DNA of 19,534 nt from Pseudomonadota bacterium (GTDB taxonomy: Bacteria > Pseudomonadota > Gammaproteobacteria > Burkholderiales > Burkholderiaceae_B): assembly GCA_023432075.1 (NCBI GenBank), contig JAEYVD010000618.1, positions 1-19,534 of the forward strand. The letters run 5' to 3'. Position 1 is the first letter of the stretch, and each line of letters opens with the position of its first letter. The notes under the pieces are model-generated. The model did no database searches, was not told the DNA's origin, and worked only from the letters and a program-made list of their open reading frames with translations. This document shows positions 7,435-15,019 of the stretch, in pieces. A program made the translations under genes and the position numbers.

Positions 7435-10005
7435 CTACCATTGCACGCGAAACCCGATCATGCCGCCCACGGAATGGTTGTCGCTCATGTTGTTGGTGGC
7501 CCCGGCTACGCTCAGGTTGCCATACACACCGTAGCGCCCCTTGTTCCACAGGTAGGTTCCACCGACGCCAAGCTCGGCCCACAGACGCTCGTCCCGGCTT
7601 CGAAAAGACACGCCGGCCACGTTGACGTTTGTGCCATTCATGAACTCGTTGTAGAGATTCGCGATGGCGTACACATGCGTTCGCCCCGCCGCGCCCTTCG
7701 CACCAGAAGACTCAGGTTCGTAATCGAGCGACACGCCCAAACGTCCGGTCAGACTATCGCCATCGTCAAGCCGCACCTTCGCGCCGAACGGGTCCGTGAA
7801 ACTATCGAAGTCCACGCGAGACCGAATCAGCTGCGCCTGCGGAGTCAGCGAGAACCCCTTGCCGATGTCATAGCGATAGCCCGTCTCCACCGAGATGGCG
7901 ACGCCGTTTCCGTTGTTGCCCTTCACCTCATCACGCCCGATCGTGCGCGACGAGATATCACTGTCGAACCACATGGCCTGCAATTGTCCATCCACGTAGA
8001 ACCCGCTGGCGCCGTACCACGTCAGGCTGGCGCCCACGCCCGTGCCAGTCGTGTCGATCTTGCCCCGGCCATACGGAGACGCAATATCGGCGGACGCGTT
8101 GCCATGAGAAAGATTCACGCCGGCCACCAGCATCGAACCATCCGGCCGGCGGTTCGCCACGACATCAATGCCGGTTTGCAGCTTCCACAGATCGATATCC
8201 CGGCTCGACTTCGTCGCCGACTGTGCCGGGTTCATTGAACTGGTGGAGCCTTGGATGCGCGCCCACCCCCCGTATTTTTCCCCGGTTGCGGGCAACTGAC
8301 CGTCAGTTCGCCAGAACCGGTTTCCGACGCGTTGCTGCAACGTCGGCACCGTATTGAGCGAAGCGAGCACCTGGGGATACTGCTCGTAAAGCGGTATGCC
8401 AGGCTGATAGCGCGGCCCTTCCTCGGGACTGCCGGGTATTTCTTCCACCGGTGCGCCAGGCCCGGGTTCGGGTTCAGGAATGGGTCCGGGCCCGGGTTCT
8501 GGTTCGGGAGCCGTCCCGGGCTCCCTGAACTCGGATACGAGGTACCAATGACCGTCCGCGGGCGTCTCGCTGCCGCCGTGTTGAAGCGTGTACGCATACG
8601 CGCCGGCGATCACGGCTTGCTGACCGTTTTCGGCCCGGTAATCGCCCCGAAGGGTGAACGCATTTGCGGGCGACGCGCCGCCGACCTCAATAACGCGAAT
8701 GCCGTTTACCGTCTGCGCGCCGCTGCCGCTCAGGTTGGTGACTTTGACAGCGGTATTACCCGCGACATTGCCCGTCACAACCAGTTTGTCAGCGGGCGAC
8801 GCGTCATTGCCAAGCACCGTCTCCAGCTGCAGGAGCGAACCGCTGTTGCCCGTGTAGTTTCCGCTGATGGTCAGCGTGCCCAACGATGCCCCGGGCGATA
8901 CGGTGCCTGCGTTGACGACACTGCCCACCCGTCCGCGCCCTTCCAACGTACCGCCCGTGAGAATCTGCATCGACGCGCCCGACAGATCGCGATTGACCTG
9001 AAGAATGCCCGCGCCGCCTATTTGCGCAACATCCGTAAAGTCCGCGTGGTCCGCATTCAGGATGGTGCGGCCCGCCATCGCTTCCAGCCGCCCGCCGCCG
9101 ACCAATCCAGTATTGGAGCCCGCGGCATTGTTGGCGCCGTTGTTGATCGTCGCGTCGAACACATAACTGGAAGACGTATGATTGAAAATCACCCGGCTGT
9201 CGCCCGGGCCAAATGCAACGCGCGTGGTTTCCAGCGTGCCAGGCGCGACCGGCGCAGTGCCCACATCGCTGCCGATGACAAGCTTGCCGATCCCGGAAGT
9301 CGTCGAGCCTATCAGCGCGCCGGGAGCGATCACCTTCCCGCCTTCCGAGATCGTCAAGCTGCCACTTCCGAACGAGCCAATCTGAATGGGCGAGCCGGAA
9401 AGCCACTGAGAATTGGCCCCGCGAACCGTCACCGCTCCTTTGCCGCCAAAGACGCCAATGGAGCCTGAGCCCGTCGAAACATAGCCGCCGTCCGCGACGT
9501 TCAAACTCCCCTCACCCGACATCCCGATGAAGAGCAGCTGATTATTTATCCATTGCGAGCCCGCGCCAGTGACGGTCACAATGCCTACGCCATCGTCGAA
9601 TTCCCCGAGCGTGGCGCGCTGACTCTGGACGACGCCGCCACCGGCAACCGTCAGCGTCCCCGCCGCACTCCAGCCGACATTCAGCGTGCTCAACCCGTTG
9701 ACGGACACCTCCCATCGCGCGTTCGGTCCAGTCACCGAGACCAATCCTGCGCCGCCGGAAATCCCCCCCAAGTAAGCGTCGGAGCTGCTCACCAGGCCGC
9801 CACTCAACACATTCAGCGTGCCAGTTCCCGCGTTACCGACAAGGAGAGAAGTATTTATGTTCCAGGGGGAAGCCTGCGTGCCCGGGACGGATACCGTCTG
9901 CCCGCTCTCGATGGTGATCTGAGCGGCCGATAGCCAAGGAAATGCCAGGAGAGGGAGCAGCGACGAGCGAGAAAGCACGCCGGCGTGCAGAGCGTTGTTT
10001 TTCAT
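7435..10005 (-). CDS. Type Va autotransporter with T5SS-type passenger repeats
   Basis: 856 residues from the ATG at 10005, preceded by GGAGGAAG. A signal peptide (about 1-28, ending LSAAQ) leads to a Gly/Ser/Thr-rich passenger. Its first part holds four repeats of about 48 residues with the pattern VG..GTGTLNV..GG.V....A.LG....G.G.VTVTG..S.W, which resemble the T5SS/PEP-CTERM-associated repeat. A parallel beta-helix-like stretch and a 'GTVSPGASLGTLTISGNY' segment follow, typical of autotransporters. A Pro/Glu/Gly linker lies near residues 494-521, then a C-terminal beta-barrel of about 290 residues ending in FRVQW. No protease triad is visible, so an adhesin-like surface protein is likeliest. 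Ligand unknown. Confidence 0.93.
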   Translation of the reverse strand: MKNNALHAGVLSRSSLLPLLAFPWLSAAQITIESGQTVSVPGTQASPWNINTSLLVGNAGTGTLNVLSGGLVSSSDAYLGGISGGAGLVSVTGPNARWEVSVNGLSTLNVGWSAAGTLTVAGGGVVQSQRATLGEFDDGVGIVTVTGAGSQWINNQLLFIGMSGEGSLNVADGGYVSTGSGSIGVFGGKGAVTVRGANSQWLSGSPIQIGSFGSGSLTISEGGKVIAPGALIGSTTSGIGKLVIGSDVGTAPVAPGTLETTRVAFGPGDSRVIFNHTSSSYVFDATINNGANNAAGSNTGLVGGGRLEAMAGRTILNADHADFTDVAQIGGAGILQVNRDLSGASMQILTGGTLEGRGRVGSVVNAGTVSPGASLGTLTISGNYTGNSGSLLQLETVLGNDASPADKLVVTGNVAGNTAVKVTNLSGSGAQTVNGIRVIEVGGASPANAFTLRGDYRAENGQQAVIAGAYAYTLQHGGSETPADGHWYLVSEFREPGTAPEPEPGPGPIPEPEPGPGAPVEEIPGSPEEGPRYQPGIPLYEQYPQVLASLNTVPTLQQRVGNRFWRTDGQLPATGEKYGGWARIQGSTSSMNPAQSATKSSRDIDLWKLQTGIDVVANRRPDGSMLVAGVNLSHGNASADIASPYGRGKIDTTGTGVGASLTWYGASGFYVDGQLQAMWFDSDISSRTIGRDEVKGNNGNGVAISVETGYRYDIGKGFSLTPQAQLIRSRVDFDSFTDPFGAKVRLDDGDSLTGRLGVSLDYEPESSGAKGAAGRTHVYAIANLYNEFMNGTNVNVAGVSFRSRDERLWAELGVGGTYLWNKGRYGVYGNLSVAGATNNMSDNHSVGGMIGFRVQW
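8443..8525 (-). repeat. Pro/Glu/Gly linker repeat inside the autotransporter
   Basis: The coding sequence contains two near-identical units encoding PEPEPGPG, separated by P-I. On the plus strand this appears as repeats of CCCGGGTTC(G/T)GGTTC. It links passenger and barrel and is a likely site of length variation between strains. Confidence 0.6.
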
Positions 10006-10270
10006 GAAACTTCCTCCGATCGGGCTTCGGTATCAGCACATGCCAAACATCAGACGGGGCGGATGGGTCCTCCCCTCATCGCCCACAGCCGTGAGCGATT
10101 TGGAGGATTATTGAGGAATAGTCCTTTTGGACGAGGAAGTGTTACGCGGGGTTACCAATACACAACGGTCAACGATGCGCGGTCATTGAGCCTTCTCGTA
10201 CGCGTGGACGCCAGAAATGAAAACAGCCGCCATTGCTGGCGGCTGCGGTACCTGAGTGTCAGGATTTCTT
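10006..10270. other. Intergenic region between the autotransporter and the tRNA fragment
   Basis: 265 bases without a gene. It holds the autotransporter ribosome site (GGAGGAAG, adjacent to 10005) and a terminator hairpin for the tRNA (listed separately). An autotransporter promoter should lie here, but no clear sigma-70 pair is visible. Confidence 0.5.
10214..10245 (-). terminator. Rho-independent terminator downstream of the truncated tRNA
   Basis: On the minus strand CAGCCGCC, a 6-base loop and GGCGGCTG (10224-10245) form a perfect 8-base GC stem, followed by TTTTCATTTC. It lies 26 bases past the CCA of the tRNA 3' half, so it is the original terminator of that tRNA gene and belongs to the chromosome side. 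Confidence 0.75.
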
Positions 10271-10317
10271 TGGTAGGACCCCCGAAAGTCGAACTCGGCA
10301 CCAACGGATTATGAGTC
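10271..10317 (-). other. tRNA 3'-half fragment (CAU anticodon): phage attachment junction (attL/attR)
   Basis: Minus strand, from the anticodon loop CTCATAA through the anticodon 3' stem TCCGT, the T-arm CCGAG/TTCGACT/TTCGG, acceptor GGGTCCT, discriminator A and an encoded CCA. The 5' half is missing: upstream of GACTCATAA the sequence (CCCGA, then AT-rich) cannot pair with TCCGT and is not tRNA. A tRNA broken at the anticodon loop, with its terminator intact on the other side, is the usual mark left by tyrosine-integrase insertion. The intact gene should lie at the far, right-hand end, outside the window. CAU fits elongator Met or Ile2; the implied A1-U72 pair makes Ile2 conceivable. Confidence 0.8.
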
Positions 10318-10579
10318 GGGCATTTTATAAGTACAAACCAATAAAGATCACTTCAAAATCAATGACTTGTAGAGATAGCCATCCCTCAACCCAAAGGAAA
10401 TCTAGTATCTTTTCACAGGAAATTCCATTGGTTTACGTCAAGATTACGTCAAGGTCAGGCTGCCCCGGCGTTCACCTTTCATCGTCCCGTTGAAATGACT
10501 TGATCCTGCTTGGTGCAGGGTCTAGGCGCCTGAGAACATCTCGAGCCCAAGAGAGGCAGTCAACCGCTCCCGCTTCCGC
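10318..10579. other. Non-coding phage-side flank of the attachment junction
   Basis: About 260 bases with no credible gene. It contains the tandem TTACGTCAAG pair listed separately. Base composition is clearly more AT-rich than the chromosome to the left. No integrase is encoded here. Confidence 0.5.
10433..10453 (+). repeat. Tandem direct repeat TTACGTCAAG x2, candidate integrase arm sites
   Basis: TTACGTCAAG occurs at 10433-10442 and again at 10444-10453, an 11-base period, about 115 bases inside the junction. Tyrosine integrases bind short tandem arm-type repeats at about this distance from the core, so this is a plausible arm site. The role is inferred from placement only. Confidence 0.5.
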
Positions 10580-11743
10580 TTAAGTCTCCTGTTCGATGTG
10601 GCCGATATAGTCCTTCAAAACACATGCTTCCCTCCACCTATCGGCCTCATCAAATAAAGCTCGTTCCAGTTCAAGTCGAGCTTGCTTTTCACGCATTTGA
10701 TGTGCTCTAGCCAAAGACAGGTTCTGTCTCAGCTCCTCTTGCAGACGTCGTTCTTCATCGCGCCTAGCGACTGCGGCCATACGCTCTGCTTCGGCGATTT
10801 GCTTGCTAAGGATTTTCTCTTTAGCCCGTGCGACGGCGAGATACAGGTAGCGAATACCTCGTTTAGGCGATTCTCCCAAGGGCTCGCTCCAGACTCGTTA
10901 AGCACTTTGATGTTTGAGTACAAAATGTGGCAGCAAATGCGCAACGTGCCTTTAGGCTTTGTTCGGCGACGCGAGCCCATTCCGTTTTCTGAGGGCGTCC
11001 CGTCTTCGTGAAACAGCTCGAAGCCAGTACGGTCTCCAACACGGAGCCAAATTCGAACGTCGTCGATTTCCAACCGAATGCTGTCAGATTTCTCCGTAGT
11101 TAAATCGACAGAAAATCCCCGCGCCTCAGCCGCGAAACAGAGTGCATTTAGTACAGCCTATCCACGCTCGTAGGAGTGGAGCGTCACTCTCGCTGCTACA
11201 GCCTTATGCTTGGGAAAAAGATAGCTCCCCTCGCTGACAAACGATTTCCATATATAGCCGTCCATCGAGGGCTCTCGCCGCGAGCGCAGTGTTCTCTTCG
11301 CTTGGCTCGCTTCGTAAATTTTTCTGCCTGCTGCCATTCTTTAACCGTTCCAGCACGCAGTCGCGAAACGGAATCAAAGCGCTATGCCACCGCCCAGCAG
11401 GTGGCATCACGATGCGCGAAGCGTATTCTTGCTCCGCAGCTATTCGATCGGCCAAGTCCGCGGTAACCGGACTTCGCTTGTCCTCCGGCAGAGTTGGATA
11501 TTCGGGCGTTTCTAGCACATACGATTCTTGTGCCCCCGCGGGCGGAAGTGGCCGCCGCTCCGCCGCCTTTCCCGCCTCAAGCTTTATCCAGTGTCCAATA
11601 GAAGGTGTTGGAACACACAGGGCCTTGCAGATCTTTCTCAGACCATTGTCGGACAGCCCGAATTCTCGACACGACCGCGTCATGGGTACAGTCCAGACGC
11701 GCTCATATAGGTGCGCGCGCTCAATTAGCTTCGGCAGTTCCAT
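10580..11743 (-). pseudogene. Broken gene: HTH-type protein with charged coiled-coil C-terminus
   Basis: Three reading-frame pieces make one protein of about 385 residues. Piece 1 (11743 to about 11215) has a helix-turn-helix-like start: LYERVWTVPMTRSCREFGLSDNGLRKICKAL, preceding a 'PTPSIGHWIKLEAGK' segment. The frame breaks at a T5 tract (11215-11219); dropping one T restores it. An in-frame TAG follows at 11158-11160. Piece 2 continues to about 10875 (LEIDDVRIWLRVGDRTG), where a second shift enters piece 3, a Glu/Arg/Ala-rich coiled coil (EAERMAAVARRDEERR) ending at 10580. This domain order matches a family of uncharacterised HTH proteins I have seen in bacterial cargo regions. Start ATG 11743 (a GTG at 11749 is possible). 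Likely dead. Confidence 0.75.
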
Positions 11744-11788
11744 GCCCACTCAGCTCGCATCATCCGGGCTCCTCAGAGCCCGATGGCT

Positions 11789-12442
11789 CTAGGACAACAT
11801 GTTCGCCATGTCTCGCGTGAAGTCTTCGTAGGTCCTCCAGCCCAATAGGCCGACTACGTTATGCGCTAAGCTGTCTAGTGACGGATTTTCTGGATTAAAG
11901 GCGGGGTCTTTCACCTCGTTTCTGCCTTTATCCCACGCGGTTGCAAGACGATGAAATATTTGTTGGGAAGGAGCCTGCAAGCGGCCCTCCTCAAAGTGCA
12001 TATGTTGGTTTCGGCCCGCGTAAACAATTAAACCCATGGGTAGGTCCCGAATCCGCCGACCGATGCAAAAGCGCTTCGCCCTTCCCAGATTACCGACTAA
12101 CCCCTGTACATCCACGGGGGCCGTATCATTCTTCGAGTACTTTTCTATCCCTTTGGATGCGATTTGGAGAATGGAACCACAGAGCGTGGCATTCGAGAAT
12201 GTCTCTGCGAAGTACAAGTTGTATTGATACTCGGCCCGCGTTATCTCGGCATCGTTGTGCTGCCTCCAAGTCGCATATTGAGCTTCCCAGTCTTCATGAT
12301 CAGTATACGAACTGGCAAACGTAGTTGCGCGCGCCGCACCTAGCAGCATTGCACGATAGGCCCTCACTCCCTCGAACAGCAGCTTTGTCGCTGTTTCGGT
12401 CCGAGCCAAGTATTCTTCCAAATTTTGCACACTGCCCCCCAT
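11789..12442 (-). CDS. Putative HEPN-type ribonuclease-like protein
   Basis: 217 residues from the ATG at 12442. The frame stays open to 13210, but the upstream part runs antisense to a recognisable SRAP gene and is not protein-like, so the shorter form is taken; no good ribosome site is visible, which leaves the start uncertain. The protein is alpha-helical throughout, with R144-N145-Q-H-M-H149 (GRNQHMHF) matching the HEPN RNase signature RNxxxH, preceded by a hydrophobic helix (LPMGLIVYA). HEPN proteins are common RNA-cleaving toxins and defence effectors. It lies 45 bases upstream of the broken HTH gene on the same strand, so the two may once have been an operon. Function beyond the motif is unknown. 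Confidence 0.65.
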   Translation of the reverse strand: MGGSVQNLEEYLARTETATKLLFEGVRAYRAMLLGAARATTFASSYTDHEDWEAQYATWRQHNDAEITRAEYQYNLYFAETFSNATLCGSILQIASKGIEKYSKNDTAPVDVQGLVGNLGRAKRFCIGRRIRDLPMGLIVYAGRNQHMHFEEGRLQAPSQQIFHRLATAWDKGRNEVKDPAFNPENPSLDSLAHNVVGLLGWRTYEDFTRDMANMLS

Positions 12443-12487
12443 GATTGGAGGGCCAATATTACGCTGTAGGTCCCCGTAGAGGGTTCG

Positions 12488-12950
12488 ATGTGAAGCCACT
12501 ACCAAACATTGAAAAACGCCGAACTGCTGCTGAAGAAGTTCGGCGTGACCCGACCGGGTGTACTCGGTAAGTACGACACGTGGCCGCGGTATCAAGGCAT
12601 CTTTGTCCGCCGGACCCCGGAGCATGACGCCGGCGACGAGGCGGTTCCAAGCCTCGAGGCCGTCACGGGCCGATGGAGCCTGATCTCGGGTTTTACCCGC
12701 CCAGACTCGCTGGCCGGCGCGTTGAAGCTGGCCACCTTCAACGCCCACGATGACCGCGTCACCAACTCCTTCACCTTCCGGAACGCCTGGCGCCGGGCGC
12801 AGCACTGCATCATCTCCGCCGACGTGATCTTTAAACCGGACTGGAGATCCGGCACATCGGTTGCCACCCGGTTCACCAAGGCAGACGGCGCGCCGCTGAG
12901 CATCGCCGGGCTGTAGGACCTCTACCGGGACCCGTCGCAGCATCCAGAGG
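12488..12950 (+). pseudogene. SRAP (YedK/HMCES-type) pseudogene, inactivated and truncated
   Basis: Read from the ATG at 12488 the frame is M-stop-SHYQTLKN: the second codon, which in SRAP proteins is the catalytic Cys2, is TGA. Homology then continues through KYDTWPRYQGIFVRR, TFNAHDDRV (the active-site Asn kept), FRNAWRRAQHCIISAD and DWRSGTSVATR. The catalytic Glu of the usual YEPDW motif is Lys here (FKPDW, codon 12833-12835). A TAG at 12914 replaces the Trp of GLW, homology peters out within about ten codons (DLYRDPS), and the C-terminal half with the catalytic His is gone. Active SRAP proteins crosslink abasic sites in single-stranded DNA. This copy cannot. Confidence 0.85.
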
Positions 12951-12997
12951 GATGCGCAATATGCTACAAAATCCCACCATATCAAGGGAATATTATT

Positions 12998-13900
12998 ATG
13001 GATGAAGCAAAGCGTAGAGATGAGTCCGAACCCACCTACGGAAAAATCCCTAAAAGCCGGTCTTCGCGCGGGATCGTAGTGAGTTCTCCAATGACAATAG
13101 ACGGCCCAAACGACATTACGATCAGGACGGCCACTTTGGACCCTGTCGAGATTCGTTACTGCCTCTTGTTTTGGGACAAAATTGCCTGGCCGTCTGGCAA
13201 TGTAGTCCATACCCCAACGCCAGACGACCTTAGCTTCTTGGTTAACGTCGGCGCGCTCATTCGACCCGATGTAAAGATGCGGCTAAGCGGCGGGCTTGGC
13301 GAGCTATTTATAGGCTCGCAGCTTAAGGCCTATGATGAGCTTGAGCGAGCCGAACCAGGGTGTTGGGCGATGGCTCAGGGCGAAAGGACATTGCAGGTAT
13401 TTGGCCAAGATGTCCCCGCATGCCGAGAACTACTTGTCACTCTTACCCAAGCTGTGCCCATCCCAGATGGCAATGTCCCATTCGAAGAAATACTTGAATT
13501 CAAAGCTAGGCGAGAATCGGAGCTCGTAGTATTTCGTACCGAAATTGAAGGGTTATATCAATCTGTAGCGTCCAGCGCTGACCCGCCCTTGGCACTGCGT
13601 AAGGCAAGAGACCGAATCGAGTCTTCATGCAATGATCTGATCAAGGTCAATAAGGAATGGAAATTTCGCAGCTTATTATCTGATCTAAACTTCTCTTTTA
13701 GCCTAACCGCCGAGAATATCGCTGCAGGCGTCACCGCTGTTTTCACGTCAAGTAAGTTTGGCCTGGACGGTCTTTCGTCGATGCTCGTTGGGGCGGCGTC
13801 GACTCTATCGTCCAGCGTGTCCGTAGCCAAGAATCTTTCGGTAGGGAAAGCGACTCCCTACCGATATGTAGCCAGGGCGCACAGTGAGTTAAAGTTTTGA
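12998..13900 (+). CDS. DUF6236-like protein of unknown function
   Basis: 300 residues from the ATG at 12998, with AAGGGA upstream. An N-terminal RGIVVSSPM segment and the pattern YCLLFWDKIAWP open the protein. The middle holds VPIPDGNVPFEEILEFKARRESELV, resembling proteins annotated as DUF6236 (from memory, not searched). The last third contains an Ala/Gly/Ser-rich hydrophobic stretch (about 237-280) that could be a membrane or hairpin segment. Codon choice and AT content are unlike the flanking phage genes, suggesting separate acquisition. It is intact while the genes on its left are broken. No enzyme motif seen; function unknown. Confidence 0.75.
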   Translation: MDEAKRRDESEPTYGKIPKSRSSRGIVVSSPMTIDGPNDITIRTATLDPVEIRYCLLFWDKIAWPSGNVVHTPTPDDLSFLVNVGALIRPDVKMRLSGGLGELFIGSQLKAYDELERAEPGCWAMAQGERTLQVFGQDVPACRELLVTLTQAVPIPDGNVPFEEILEFKARRESELVVFRTEIEGLYQSVASSADPPLALRKARDRIESSCNDLIKVNKEWKFRSLLSDLNFSFSLTAENIAAGVTAVFTSSKFGLDGLSSMLVGAASTLSSSVSVAKNLSVGKATPYRYVARAHSELKF

Positions 13901-14007
13901 AGTGCAGCGTCAGAAAACTTCATCAGTGCTCTCGCTTGGCCTCACGCCGACCATTTCGATCTAGTGTTCGAATTGACCCAGCGCATGGACGTAGCACTGC
14001 GGGCAGA

Positions 14008-14271
14008 TCACCTCCGGCTATTCCGTGCTAGCGGGTCCACGCGTCCACCACGCCTTGGTGCCGAGCAGCACATTCGGCAAAATTGGAACGCGAGCGCGGC
14101 GTGCGCCGGCGCTAGGTCATTCCAGGAAGGGGGTTCAACGCGGGGAATTGGCGGGCACGGCGTGCTGAGATTGACGGGCAGCGTTGGCCGCGTCGATGGC
14201 GTCGTTGGTTGCGCGCATCCGGCCAGGGTCACGCGCGCAGTCAGCAGGCAAAGGGCGCTGAACGATTTCAC
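14008..14271 (-). CDS. Rz1: Rz1-like outer-membrane spanin lipoprotein, C-terminus frameshifted
   Basis: Begins inside the Rz gene in another frame, the classic Rz/Rz1 arrangement. The signal ends in lipobox LAGC with Cys19, then a Pro-rich segment (TTPSTRPTLPVN, PCPPIPRVEPPSW) as in Rz1 proteins. Residues up to LAFQF look normal, then the frame becomes nonsensical (CRMCCSAPRRGG). If one T is removed from the T4 tract at 14078-14081, the protein instead ends AECAARHQGVVDAWTR with a TAG at 14028, the usual Rz1 ending. So the present 87-residue ORF carries a +1 shift, either a mutation or a sequencing error. Partner of Rz in outer-membrane disruption. Confidence 0.75.
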   Translation of the reverse strand: MKSFSALCLLTARVTLAGCAQPTTPSTRPTLPVNLSTPCPPIPRVEPPSWNDLAPAHAALAFQFCRMCCSAPRRGGRVDPLARNSRR

Positions 14272-14527
14272 GGGTGTATCTCTCGATGACCTGGGGTTTT
14301 GCGGTAGCCAGCTTGTCTGCGGTGTCGGCGAAACTCTGAGACAACCCAGTCAGCCGCTCGGCCTCAGTCTTGAACTCTTCTAGGCCCGCCACGCGGTGCG
14401 CTTCCTGACATTCGGCGCGGCCGGCTTCGCGCTGCGTGTGTCCGTACCAAGCAATGGCTGCGCCGGCGCCCACCACTGCGGCGGCACCGATCAGATATGG
14501 CAGCGTGACGCGCAGGGGCGGATTCAT
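14135..14527 (-). CDS. Rz: Rz-like inner-membrane spanin
   Basis: 130 residues from the ATG at 14527, which overlaps the upstream stop as ATGA. One N-terminal membrane segment (about 8-26, TLPYLIGAAAVVGAGAAIA), then a soluble helical part (ECQEAHRVAGLEEFKTEAERL) that fits a spanin coiled coil, ending in a low-complexity tail. Rz spans the periplasm with Rz1, which is nested in its 3' end, for the last step of phage lysis. Identification rests on topology, size and the nested Rz1. Confidence 0.8.
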   Translation of the reverse strand: MNPPLRVTLPYLIGAAAVVGAGAAIAWYGHTQREAGRAECQEAHRVAGLEEFKTEAERLTGLSQSFADTADKLATAKPQVIERYTREIVQRPLPADCARDPGRMRATNDAIDAANAARQSQHAVPANSPR

Positions 14528-14817
14528 CGACCCACCTCGGCCACGGCCAAGCCATAGTTGCGGCCCCACTTCGCCCGAAGCTGCGCCCTCTGCTCCGGCG
14601 AGCCGCGGTCATGCGCGCCCGGCCGCCACGTGCGCAGGTAAAGATTCCAGGCGCCTTGCTCATCGCCGACCGTAGACAGCCGGCCGGAGTCGCTCCACAG
14701 CAACAGGCGCGCCAAGCCGGCAGCCAGCACATCGTCGTACCCCCCCTGCCTTCGGACAGCGACACTCCAGCCGCGCGCTAGCGCAACTGAACTGACTTCG
14801 ATCGAATCGCCCGCCAT
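14524..14817 (-). CDS. Small lysis-cassette protein of unknown function
   Basis: 97 residues from the ATG at 14817, preceded by GGGGGAG; its stop overlaps the Rz start as ATGA, so it is translationally coupled to the spanins. The C-terminus WNLYLRTWRPGAHDRG plus a basic helical tail is reminiscent of C-termini of phage cell-wall hydrolases, but no catalytic residues are visible and it is short for an endolysin. It occupies the slot where an endolysin would precede Rz, so a truncated endolysin is possible. No holin-like gene is upstream. Confidence 0.6.
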   Translation of the reverse strand: MAGDSIEVSSVALARGWSVAVRRQGGYDDVLAAGLARLLLWSDSGRLSTVGDEQGAWNLYLRTWRPGAHDRGSPEQRAQLRAKWGRNYGLAVAEVGR

Positions 14818-15019
14818 ACAGCGCTCCCCCACGACCAGCCCGTCTCGAGGTTCATCGCGATCAGAAATCTTGCGGTTGGAGCAGGAGTTCCCATGCGGAC
14901 CGTGCGAAAGACGACATAGGCTGCAATCCAATTACATTGGGCACCCCGAGGCACAACGGCCGTAACAATTTGGCGTATATTCATGTAACCAAAACCCACT
15001 TGAAGGAGACTGGACTGCT

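Noticed and set aside
8251..9468. Plus-strand ORF of 405 residues opposite the autotransporter
   Set aside because: Arg/Ala-rich shadow translation antisense to a clear autotransporter gene.
10271..10350. An intact tRNA gene at the junction
   Set aside because: The 5' flank cannot pair with the anticodon stem or the acceptor; only the 3' half is present.
12488..12493. TGA at the SRAP Cys2 codon as selenocysteine
   Set aside because: No hairpin resembling a SECIS follows, the catalytic Glu is also lost, a TAG interrupts the frame and the C-terminus is missing. Plain decay explains it better.
12443..13210. Upstream extension of the HEPN-type ORF to a 473-residue protein
   Set aside because: The extension runs antisense to the SRAP relic, whose plus-strand translation shows real homology. 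Its own translation is low-complexity and unlike a protein.
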